The notes beneath the pieces are model-generated. The model made no database searches, was not told where the DNA came from, and was given only the letters and a program-made list of their open reading frames with translations. From the NCBI GenBank assembly GCA_037439705.1, contig JBBIVP010000095.1, positions 2,739-8,127 of the forward strand: 5,389 nt of DNA, in the 5' to 3' direction. The translations under genes and the position numbers were made by a program. Positions 1-5,389 of the stretch are shown in pieces (positions within the stretch are counted from its first letter, which is position 1; each line of letters starts with the position of its first letter). The DNA comes from JBBIVP01 sp037439705 [NCBI: bacterium] (GTDB lineage Bacteria > JBBIVP01).

Positions 1-30
1 CACAAACTCAATCCGTTGCAGTGATTTCAT
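1..30 (-). other. Possible remainder of the glycosyltransferase or start of a new gene
   Basis: Directly after the TAA stop of the glycosyltransferase ORF, an ATG begins at position 30 and stays open to the window edge, reading MKSLQRIEFV. It is in the same frame as the upstream ORF. The RIEFV end resembles the conserved (R)(I/V)xFxG strand found about 30 residues after the HFL strand in GT4 enzymes, where the upstream ORF stops. It could be a leftover of the same gene after a small deletion, an assembly error at a contig end, or an unrelated new gene. Ten codons are too few to decide. Confidence 0.2.
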
Positions 31-639
31 TTAATGTAAAAAATGAACATCCTTTCTTTTTTCAAGGACAATTTTTGCAGCCTTTATGATGGTCCATGGG
101 TCTTTTGATGGAACGAGGGAGGCCACTGTTCCAACTATTTTCCCCTCTGGAAGTTGAACGGGTTTTTCATCACCTTCTTCCATTTCAACTGAGGAGTATA
201 TGACAGAAGCAGGACATCCTGTTTTGATTTCTATTTCCTCTTTTATTGAAGAACAAACCGCTATTATTCTTTCTGTTTTTTTGTATTTCCATAATGTGAA
301 AAAATTTTCCTTTAAAGGGGTATCCGTTCTCCTCGTATGAACAAGGGGAATCTTCGTCCAGAGCTTTGCAAAGACTGCTGTATCCTGATCCATCCCCGTG
401 TTTGTATGAACGACATCATATTTTCCTTTTGCCCTCATGAGATAAGAAAATGCTTCCAATCTATTATTAACCCCGAACACGCTTAATCCATGAGCAGATG
501 CCTTTTTGTAAAGGGGTGAATCCTTTCTGCACAAAAGAAAAGCAGAAACTCCCATTTTGTTCAACCCTTTTAAAATCAAGAAGGTTTGCCTTTCCCCTCC
601 ACCCCATCCCTTCATGGTATTTACAAGAAGTATTCTCAT
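31..639 (-). pseudogene. GT4-type glycosyltransferase, truncated in the C-terminal domain
   Basis: This is a cytoplasmic GT-B glycosyltransferase of family GT4, which transfers a sugar from a nucleotide-sugar donor, usually in glycan or lipid glycoside synthesis; donor and acceptor are unknown. The N-terminal Rossmann domain is intact: first strand MRILLV (1-6), glycine-rich loop GWGGGERQ (11-18), DVVHTN (75-80), and the helix with RIIAVCSS (124-131). The linker is VIYSSVEM, where the family usually has VIxNGVD. The second domain begins at about 168 (VGTVASLVPSKDP, 169-181) and ends abruptly at HFLH (199-202). Family members are usually about 350-400 residues, so the donor-binding ExE region is missing. 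Both alternative frames also close within about 50 bp of the truncation point. The start is fixed by the first strand, yet only A/T bases and no Shine-Dalgarno site precede it. It follows the membrane protein gene by 12 bp. It is either a genuine truncation or a contig-end error; the family call is firm, the pseudogene call tentative. Confidence 0.75.
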
Positions 640-651
640 TAAAAATTTTTT

Positions 652-1269
652 TTAGTGATGATGTCCTGTAAACAGAAGAAATAACCCGAGAAAAACAATT
701 ATTATTCCTGAAATCAATTTTCCGTATCTGTCAAGAAATCCCCATTTGAGACCAATGAGTCCTTTGAGAACAAACCCGACAACCAATGGAGGAACAAACA
801 GGGTTGGAATGGAGAGTGAAACCGCTGCGAGATAGAATTCCTTAATGGATGAAGCAATGGCAAGAAAAGTGGGGGCTATGAAAAGGCAGGGATGCATTCC
901 AATTGCTATAGTCAGATAAACACCTTCAGCGGTACCATTATGCTTATGAGAGTGGATTTTTTCTGCCCATTTTTCAGGAAGGAGATAGTATATGCCGAAA
1001 AGAATCAACAGAAATATGGCGAGCCCTTCAACAATTTCTCCAACTTTTAGAGCGGGTTTTACTCCAAAGAAAACAAGAAAACCTATGAGGAGAGAACTTC
1101 CAACATGTATGGTCATTGAAAGAAAGGTAAAAAGAGAAGTTTTGAAGGGATGCCAGTTTCTCACCCTTCCCGTTAATACAAATGGAAGCCAGTGTTCGGG
1201 CATAAGAGAGTGGATTATTGATACTGTAATGGCTGAAAGAACAAAAATCGTTTCTTTCACTCCTTCCAA
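652..1269 (-). CDS. Predicted six-helix metal transporter, NicO/RcnA/UreH-like
   Basis: This is an integral inner-membrane protein of 205 residues with about six hydrophobic helices, near 8-24, 44-68, 78-97, 117-140, 144-170 and 184-201. Helix 1 carries H20-SLMPE-H26, similar in layout to the HAxxxxH motif of nickel/cobalt transporters (NicO, RcnA, UreH). Helix 2 has H55 (TIHVGSS) and helix 4 starts near MHPC (125-128). The loop between helices 3 and 4 has HSHKH (106-110) and the protein ends GHHH. These histidines suggest handling of Ni, Co, Zn or another divalent metal; the direction of transport cannot be told. The TTG start is chosen because GAGGTGG lies 7 nt upstream; an internal GTG three codons later has no room for a ribosome site. 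The gene overlaps the end of the Nudix gene by 13 bp, so translation is probably coupled. A TauE-like or other small exporter is the alternative. Confidence 0.6.
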   Translation of the reverse strand: MEGVKETIFVLSAITVSIIHSLMPEHWLPFVLTGRVRNWHPFKTSLFTFLSMTIHVGSSLLIGFLVFFGVKPALKVGEIVEGLAIFLLILFGIYYLLPEKWAEKIHSHKHNGTAEGVYLTIAIGMHPCLFIAPTFLAIASSIKEFYLAAVSLSIPTLFVPPLVVGFVLKGLIGLKWGFLDRYGKLISGIIIVFLGLFLLFTGHHH

Positions 1270-1799
1270 TTGTAAACCACCTCAAGAAAGTTTTTGATAA
1301 TTTTTGCAGTTGCACCCCATATATTTATATCCTTTATGGTGAAAAAATAAACAGGGTATGGCTCTCCGAGAAAATTCCCTCTTATCTCTTTCCGGAAGTT
1401 TTCCTTTCTCAATAAATCTTCAATTCTTACAAAAAGAATTTCTTCTATCTCATCCCTGCTCAGGACAAATTTCCTCGGATAATCAATAAATCCGACAAAT
1501 GGTTTTATCCTGTAATAGGTAAGGGTAAAGATCTCATCAAGTTCACCAAGAATTTCTATATCGTTCTTATTCACGCCGATCTCTTCGTAAATCTCCCTTA
1601 AAGCAGTTTCAATCAAGGATTCATCATCCTTAACTGTGCCACCGGGAAAACTTATCTGCTTCTGATGGTCTTTTACCCTGTCTGTCCTCAATGTCAAAAG
1701 TATATGTGGAATTCCATTATCAAGAAAAAGTGGCATGATTACAGCAGACCTTTTAAATTCTTCCTTTCCTGAAAGGTTTTTACATCTTTGAGCTCTCAA
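1257..1799 (-). CDS. nudL: Nudix hydrolase, probable CoA pyrophosphatase (NudL type)
   Basis: The likely reaction is hydrolysis of coenzyme A or acyl-CoA to 4'-phosphopantetheine derivatives and 3',5'-ADP in the cytoplasm, a CoA turnover or housecleaning role. The Nudix box is perfect: G54-x5-E60-x7-R68-E-I-Y-E-E-I-G-V76, with Glu69, Glu72 and Glu73 as expected metal ligands. Just before it lies the stretch typical of CoA-cleaving members, LLTLR (34-38), then H45 and QISFPGG (48-54). The length of 180 residues fits the family (E. coli NudL is about 190). The start is TTG at 1799, the only candidate before an in-frame stop that keeps residues ahead of the first strand (SAVIMPL, 18-24); no clear Shine-Dalgarno precedes it, so the start is less certain than the family. 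It lies 38 bp after the SCP2-like gene and overlaps the following membrane protein gene. Confidence 0.88.
   Translation of the reverse strand: MRAQRCKNLSGKEEFKRSAVIMPLFLDNGIPHILLTLRTDRVKDHQKQISFPGGTVKDDESLIETALREIYEEIGVNKNDIEILGELDEIFTLTYYRIKPFVGFIDYPRKFVLSRDEIEEILFVRIEDLLRKENFRKEIRGNFLGEPYPVYFFTIKDINIWGATAKIIKNFLEVVYNWKE
1277..1283 (-). promoter_or_regulatory. Ribosome binding site of the membrane protein gene
   Basis: GAGGTGG on the minus strand lies inside the end of the Nudix gene, 7 nt before the TTG at 1269. It is a strong match to the 16S anti-Shine-Dalgarno sequence and decides for the TTG start over the GTG nine bases further on. Confidence 0.7.
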
Positions 1800-1837
1800 T
1801 TTTTCTGAAACGAACTTTACAAACTAATCCTAGAGCA

Positions 1838-2287
1838 TTATATTTTTAATAACTTTTTGGGAATTCTTATCCCAAGCGCAGCAATGGTTTTTAATGCCTT
1901 TTTTCCACCCAGTAAAACCATCTTTACATATCCCTTCCTCGCTGCATCAAGCATTGTGGTTAAAAGGTTAAACTTTATCCATCTTGTAGGAGTTGGATTG
2001 AGCATACATTCTGAAAGTCTCTCCACATAGTCTTCTATCTTCTCTGATTTCAAAGAAAGAAGGTAATCAATAGCATCTTTGCTGAACTTGAAATAAACCT
2101 CCGGTTTTTCGGGTTTTCCTTCAATTATCTGACTCCTTCCACCCTTTTTTATGAGTGTGTAGGGCTGGGGGTCTCCCTCAATCTCAACCCAGGCAACCGC
2201 TCCCTCTTTAAGAGGTTCCACCACCTTTCTCGTTATTTCATTTACCTCAAAAAATTCCTGAATTTTCTTTGCATATTCTCCGAGCAT
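1838..2287 (-). CDS. SCP2-like small protein, possible lipid or hydrophobic ligand carrier
   Basis: This is a soluble protein of 149 residues with no signal peptide or transmembrane helix. Its layout resembles the SCP2 sterol-carrier fold: a first helix (3-14), strands around 29-57 (AVAWVEIEG, then YTLIKKGG), a strand PEVYFKFS (62-69) followed by a helix IDYLLSLKSEKIEDYVERL (73-91), and a C-terminal part with a GGKKALK segment (127-133) leading to a hydrophobic end. In SCP2 proteins the PxVxxxxS-helix element lines a tunnel that binds lipids or acyl chains. The match is one of pattern only, and residues 95-120 (RWIKFNLLTTMLDAARKG region) look less SCP2-like. The start ATG has AGGAG 7 nt upstream and follows the Fe-S gene by 12 bp, so it is very probably co-expressed with the flavoprotein and Fe-S subunit and may present a substrate to them or assist assembly. 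The function is unproven. Confidence 0.5.
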   Translation of the reverse strand: MLGEYAKKIQEFFEVNEITRKVVEPLKEGAVAWVEIEGDPQPYTLIKKGGRSQIIEGKPEKPEVYFKFSKDAIDYLLSLKSEKIEDYVERLSECMLNPTPTRWIKFNLLTTMLDAARKGYVKMVLLGGKKALKTIAALGIRIPKKLLKI

Positions 2288-2294
2288 TTTCCTT

Positions 2295-2299
2295 CTCCT
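2295..2299 (-). promoter_or_regulatory. Ribosome binding site of the SCP2-like gene
   Basis: AGGAG on the minus strand fills most of the 12-bp gap after the Fe-S protein stop and stands 7 nt before the ATG at 2287. It supports that start and independent re-initiation within the operon. Confidence 0.75.
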
Positions 2300-3334
2300 T
2301 TATATTTCATATATATCAAACACCCTTATTTTTTCTTTTTCAAGATTAAACCTGCAAAGGGGGCAGGCTACAACTATATCCTTATTTATTTTTCTTATTT
2401 CATCTCTCATCCTTTTTCTCAAAAATTTTTTAAGTTCCTCATTGCTTCCCCAGTTTCCTCCGCAACAGACTGCATTCTTTCTGTTAAGTTCCATCTCATA
2501 AACCTTTAGTCCCCTCTCTTTTAAAACCTCCCTTGGAAGTTCATACTGTCCGAGAAATCTTCCGAGCTTGCAGGAATCGTGATATACAAACTCTCCTTCT
2601 TTAGGTGAAAAATCCTTCAGAAGCTCAATTGCAGATTTGAGTTCTAAATCAATTCCATTTTCATCACAATAGGTTTTCACAGCCCAGAAGCAGTGTGGAT
2701 CCATAAAATAAACACTCTTATTTTTGAACCTTTCAATGAGTTTGGAAACCCTTTCCTCAAACTCTTTTTTTGCTCCTATCTCAAGAAAGGGTGCTCCACA
2801 GCATCCATCCATTATGATTCCAGGAGATAATCCCTTTCTTTTCAATTCATCAATGAACTTTTCAAGCGTTGATGGATAGAGATATAGATAGGAACATCCT
2901 GGAAATATATGAGCATCTCCATCTTCTTTAAATTTTGATTTAATCTTCTTTCCCCATGGATTTCCACTCTTCTCAAAATTTTTTAGAATCTTTTTCATCT
3001 CTTCTGTTCTTCTTCCAGATTCATAAAAGGTTTCCTTCAGATCCCTTATAGCTTCTTTTATGGGCAAAGATGAAGGACAGCTCAAAACGCAGGCATGACA
3101 GTTCATACAGGTGTATATCACATCGCCCATTTCTTCTCCATTTACCGAAATCTTTCCTTCTATCAAACCTTGAGCTGTGTATAGCTTTCCACATCCTGAA
3201 AATGTGATAAATCCCCTGTAAAGGAAGGCTGGACATATTGTCTCTGAAGGCTGGCTTTCAGGATGGATACAACTTCTGCATTTGTTGCAGGTATAAAGGT
3301 ATGGCAAATAATCAATATCTCTTGAAAGTGCCAT
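2300..3334 (-). CDS. Iron-sulfur CCG-domain subunit, GlcF/GlpC/HdrD-like
   Basis: This is the electron-accepting partner of the flavoprotein encoded just upstream, by analogy with GlcF, GlpC and HdrD. The N-terminal half is a double-cluster ferredoxin domain: C16-x2-C19-x2-C22-x11-C34-P and C76-x2-C79-x2-C82-x3-C86-P, enough for two [4Fe-4S] clusters. Two CCG domains follow. The first has C147, C178-C179-G and then DPHC (212-215), where an aspartate stands in place of the usual first cysteine of CxxC. The second is complete: C255 (HDSCKLGR), C290-C291-G-G and C324-P-L-C327. In HdrB/HdrD such motifs bind catalytic or electron-relay iron-sulfur clusters. The length of 344 residues is slightly short for GlcF. 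No membrane helix or signal is seen, so the protein is cytoplasmic or peripheral; its quinone, heterodisulfide or other acceptor is unknown. Its ATG follows the flavoprotein TAA with no gap and has no good Shine-Dalgarno, so translation is probably coupled. Confidence 0.88.
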   Translation of the reverse strand: MALSRDIDYLPYLYTCNKCRSCIHPESQPSETICPAFLYRGFITFSGCGKLYTAQGLIEGKISVNGEEMGDVIYTCMNCHACVLSCPSSLPIKEAIRDLKETFYESGRRTEEMKKILKNFEKSGNPWGKKIKSKFKEDGDAHIFPGCSYLYLYPSTLEKFIDELKRKGLSPGIIMDGCCGAPFLEIGAKKEFEERVSKLIERFKNKSVYFMDPHCFWAVKTYCDENGIDLELKSAIELLKDFSPKEGEFVYHDSCKLGRFLGQYELPREVLKERGLKVYEMELNRKNAVCCGGNWGSNEELKKFLRKRMRDEIRKINKDIVVACPLCRFNLEKEKIRVFDIYEI

Positions 3335-4867
3335 TTATTTCATCAAAAGCTTTTTTCCAAAAATCATAAGAGAATATCCTGGATTCATTATGTTCAAAGG
3401 GTCTATTGCTTTTTTTATCTTCAAAAGAACCTCTCCATACTTTCCTGTCATCTCAAGGGTCTCACCAAAGTTTGTTTCAAAAGGAGGTCTTATTGGCACT
3501 CCTCCGTATTTCTTCATAGCTATCTCCATATACCTCTTTCTTACCCTCATTGCCCTTTCCCTCTCCTTCTTTGAAGATTCAGCCACAATAAAAGGTGTCA
3601 TCCTCAAGAATACACATCTCGTCTGGTCAACGGAATGGCTGTAGTATGCAAGTCCTACCTTAAGAGGACTTTTTCTCAAAAACCTCAATCCCCATTCCTC
3701 AAGGTCAGAAACCCTTACGGGGTCTGTAAAGGTTATTCCCATCATAGGAAATCCCTCACCGTAGGCTCCCATGAAGGTATTTGTTGGGATGTGAAGGGCG
3801 TAGTGGTCATAGAAAAATTTGTATGCTCCAGGAAATTTTTCTTTTATGTAATCAGTACACACAAATCCACCGCATTCTTTGGCAATCCTTTCAAATGCTC
3901 TTTCGTGGGCGGCTATGTCTTCCCTTTCTCCGCTCATTGATGGAACAACCACATTATAAGGTCTATCGTCAGGAGGAGACCATGGGTCATAAACAAGAAC
4001 CTCTGATGGTGCTCCGTGCCCATATCTTTCAAGATGGTCTATTATTGTGTAAAGGCACCAGTGCCATACACATACATGCTGACAGAGATTTGCCCTTGTC
4101 AATCTCTTCATAAATTCCACTGACTTTCTGTATGAATCAAAACCTGCAAGAGGCATTATCGGATAATTCAGGTTGTAAATCCTGACTGCTCCCTTTGTTA
4201 CTATCCCGAGGGTTCCGTGGGAATTTATAAAAAGGGAAGTTATGTCAGGAAAAGAATTGGTATAAGAGTGCCATGTCATATTCTTTATTGAATGAGAAAA
4301 TGCCATTGACCCTGTTCTCATAATCTCCCCATCAGGAAGAACCACCTCAATTCCAAGAATGTCATGAAGTATACCGCTTGAACGATGAGAATTTACCGCA
4401 ACCTGTAAATAATTTCCAATAACCGAAATTGATGGTGGGAATGAACCAACAGTACACCTCGTCCCCTTTTCCCTCAATCTCATTGCAAAATCGCCTATGC
4501 GGACACCGGGCTCAAGAACTGCATATCCCCTTTCTACATCTATCTCCATGATTCTATCCATCTTCATAAGGTCAAGAACAATTCCCCCAAAAAACGGGTA
4601 TATTCCAGCTTCCTGTGTAGCAGATGCTGACGGAGTAATTGGAAGTTTGTATTGAACTGCCAGTTTCACAATTTTTTGAATTTCTTCTACCGAGGGCGGA
4701 AGAACTACAAAATCAGGCATATATTTTGGATAAACCATCCCTGTTCCAGAATAGGAATACACGCTTTCAGGAGTTGAAAGGACATTTTTCTCACCCACTA
4801 TATTTTGAAGTGCCCTTTTTATCCTCTCCTTTTTTTCTTTCGTAAGTTTTATCCTTTTGCTAATCAT
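3335..4867 (-). CDS. FAD-dependent dehydrogenase, VAO/PCMH (GlcD-like) superfamily
   Basis: This is the catalytic flavoprotein of the cluster, expected to oxidise an organic substrate (hydroxyacid, alcohol or phenol-like; not predictable here) and pass electrons to the Fe-S partner. The FAD-binding domain (FAD_binding_4) runs from about 50 to 231: PDFVVLPPSVEEIQKIVKLA (51-70), the loop region 78-95 ending in GGIVLDL (94-100), YAVLEPGVRIG (115-125), GIEVVLPDGEIMRTG (172-186) and HGTLGIVTKGAVRIY (217-231). The C-terminal FAD-oxidase domain ends with the family hallmark DPLNIMNPG (489-497). The pattern around 103-125 and the long substrate domain resemble the p-cresol methylhydroxylase/vanillyl-alcohol oxidase branch as much as GlcD. 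The usual glycine-rich pyrophosphate loop is replaced by a Ser/Ala/Thr loop (TPSASATQEAG, 78-88). The length of 510 residues fits the superfamily. The start overlaps the lipoprotein stop as ATGA, with GGAG 5 nt upstream. No signal peptide is seen. Whether FAD is covalently bound cannot be told. Confidence 0.88.
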   Translation of the reverse strand: MISKRIKLTKEKKERIKRALQNIVGEKNVLSTPESVYSYSGTGMVYPKYMPDFVVLPPSVEEIQKIVKLAVQYKLPITPSASATQEAGIYPFFGGIVLDLMKMDRIMEIDVERGYAVLEPGVRIGDFAMRLREKGTRCTVGSFPPSISVIGNYLQVAVNSHRSSGILHDILGIEVVLPDGEIMRTGSMAFSHSIKNMTWHSYTNSFPDITSLFINSHGTLGIVTKGAVRIYNLNYPIMPLAGFDSYRKSVEFMKRLTRANLCQHVCVWHWCLYTIIDHLERYGHGAPSEVLVYDPWSPPDDRPYNVVVPSMSGEREDIAAHERAFERIAKECGGFVCTDYIKEKFPGAYKFFYDHYALHIPTNTFMGAYGEGFPMMGITFTDPVRVSDLEEWGLRFLRKSPLKVGLAYYSHSVDQTRCVFLRMTPFIVAESSKKERERAMRVRKRYMEIAMKKYGGVPIRPPFETNFGETLEMTGKYGEVLLKIKKAIDPLNIMNPGYSLMIFGKKLLMK

Positions 4868-5313
4868 TTAATCTCCGGTCCCGTTATAATGAGTGATATT
4901 TTGAGGTCTATTTCTTCTCTGTCTTCTGGTCCATCAAGAGAAAGTGAAAATGTTAAATATCTTCCCTCTTCAAGATAGGGAAACAGGTCTGTCTGGGAAA
5001 ATAAAAAAACGCCTTTTTGGTAAGAAGCAATTTTTAAGTAGCTATCACTTCTGACCACGCTTAAATCAGCGGACTCCCAAGAAATCTCATCCTCAAAAGC
5101 AATGCTTTCCACTTCAATTCTTTTTATCTCTTCTATCTTTTTTATCTCATCATTTGAAAAAAGGTCAATTTGGGAATAAAAATTTTTTCCCTCTTCACTT
5201 TTTACGAACCTCGAAATGAATTCCTCCCTTATATGTTTAACATCGTTATTTACCATACCGCATCCAAATAATGGAAAGATAAAAATAAAGATTTTAAATA
5301 ACCCTTTCATCAT
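4864..5313 (-). CDS. Small predicted lipoprotein of unknown function
   Basis: This protein of 149 residues matches no family I recognise. The N-terminus looks like a lipoprotein signal: two Met, Lys3, a hydrophobic stretch (5-16) and a lipobox-like LFGC with Cys18 as the predicted lipidated residue; Phe at -2 is less common, so this is likely rather than certain. The mature part is highly charged, with a probable helical segment (about 22-72, many Glu/Lys/Ile) and a more strand-like C-terminal half (about 82-148, with FSQTDLFPYLEEGRYLTFSLSL). It would be anchored in a membrane outside the cytoplasm. The start lies only 5 bp after the tRNA-Glu 3' end, leaving no room for its own promoter and no clear Shine-Dalgarno; the second ATG at 5310 is equally possible. 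Its TGA overlaps the flavoprotein ATG by four bases, which ties it to the redox operon, though the proteins should end up on opposite sides of the membrane. Confidence 0.72.
   Translation of the reverse strand: MMKGLFKIFIFIFPLFGCGMVNNDVKHIREEFISRFVKSEEGKNFYSQIDLFSNDEIKKIEEIKRIEVESIAFEDEISWESADLSVVRSDSYLKIASYQKGVFLFSQTDLFPYLEEGRYLTFSLSLDGPEDREEIDLKISLIITGPEIK
4873..4876 (-). promoter_or_regulatory. Ribosome binding site of the flavoprotein gene
   Basis: GGAG on the minus strand lies 5 nt before the flavoprotein ATG, within the last codons of the lipoprotein gene. With the ATGA stop/start overlap it supports translational coupling. Confidence 0.6.
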
Positions 5314-5318
5314 TCTAA

Positions 5319-5389
5319 CGTCCCCGACGGGATTTGAACCCGTGTTCTCGGCTCGAAAGGCCCGTGTCCTTGACCGAACTAGACGACGG
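5319..5389 (-). tRNA. tRNA-Glu (anticodon UUC), 5' end cut by the window
   Basis: On the minus strand the D-arm GTCTAG...GGAC, the anticodon loop CTTTCGA with anticodon TTC (plus positions 5355-5357), a 4-nt variable loop, a T-arm ACGGG-TTCAAAT-CCCGT and the acceptor 3' strand CGGGGAC plus discriminator G (5319) can be laid out in standard numbering. CCG at the very edge pairs with CGG of the acceptor, so four 5' bases (GTCC expected) lie outside. The next bases are TTAGA, so CCA is not encoded and must be added after transcription. The anticodon stem is odd: CGGGC opposite GCCGA gives three pairs and mismatches C27-A43 and G28-G42, where bacterial tRNA-Glu normally has five pairs. It is either a sequence error near the contig end or a weakened stem. 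The gene probably shares a transcript with the operon that begins 5 bp downstream. Confidence 0.88.

Noticed and set aside
1-30. Edge sequence as a CRISPR repeat or spacer
   Set aside because: A single 30-bp unit with no repetition in the window; nothing supports an array.
640-654. A-run/T-run palindrome as an intrinsic terminator
   Set aside because: There is no GC stem; an A/T-only palindrome of this size would not form a stable terminator hairpin.
992-1297. Plus-strand open frame of 101 codons
   Set aside because: It lies antisense to the membrane protein and Nudix genes, has no family resemblance, and its composition (many Arg, Lys, Pro, Thr) is typical of a shadow frame.
1028-1315. Minus-strand 95-codon frame spanning the Nudix/membrane protein junction
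   Set aside because: It overlaps two genes with clear family features in other frames.
1800-1837. Possible terminator or promoter in the largest gap (38 bp)
   Set aside because: No GC-rich hairpin followed by a T-run and no convincing -35/-10 pair can be seen; the operon may simply continue.
3021-3236. Minus-strand 71-codon frame inside the Fe-S gene
   Set aside because: Alternative frame of a gene whose cysteine motifs fix the true frame.
3390-4113. Three overlapping plus-strand open frames (84-110 codons)
   Set aside because: All are antisense to the well-supported flavoprotein gene and show no recognisable domain or ribosome site.
4639-4845. Plus-strand open frame of 68 codons
   Set aside because: Antisense to the N-terminal part of the flavoprotein gene; no support.

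Overview
The window looks like a piece of a low-GC thermophilic bacterial genome. Its proteins are rich in Lys, Glu and Ile, and Arg and Ile are often coded by AGA/AGG and ATA. Several starts have Shine-Dalgarno sites, and the tRNA-Glu has a bacterial D-arm. No species can be named from this. The length and the broken features at both edges suggest a short, probably metagenomic, contig.

Every gene lies on the minus strand, so transcription runs from high to low coordinates. At the right edge is a tRNA-Glu(UUC), 5319-5389, cut by the window four bases before its 5' end. Five bases after it begins a small predicted lipoprotein of unknown function (4864-5313). Its stop overlaps the start of a flavin dehydrogenase of the VAO/PCMH (GlcD-like) superfamily (3335-4867) in an ATGA junction. 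The flavoprotein stop directly abuts the start of an iron-sulfur/CCG-domain protein of the GlcF/GlpC/HdrD type (2300-3334). After 12 nt with a good ribosome site comes a 149-residue SCP2-like protein (1838-2287). This is a tightly coupled redox module: a flavin site oxidises a substrate, the iron-sulfur partner takes the electrons, and a small protein that may bind lipid or hydrophobic ligands is encoded alongside.

After a 38-nt gap the same strand continues with a Nudix hydrolase carrying the CoA-pyrophosphatase (NudL) signature (1257-1799, TTG start). Next is a six-helix, histidine-bearing membrane protein resembling NicO/RcnA/UreH metal transporters (652-1269, TTG start, overlapping NudL by 13 bp). 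Last is a GT4-type glycosyltransferase (31-639) that stops about halfway through the usual family length, 30 bp from the window edge.

The most interesting points are the flavoprotein/Fe-S/SCP2-like module, whose flavoprotein has an unusual glycine-poor loop and whose Fe-S subunit has one altered CCG domain. The edge anomalies (mispaired tRNA anticodon stem, truncated glycosyltransferase) may be biological or may be assembly artefacts. There is no mobile element, CRISPR array or clear terminator, and no intergenic stretch longer than 38 nt.
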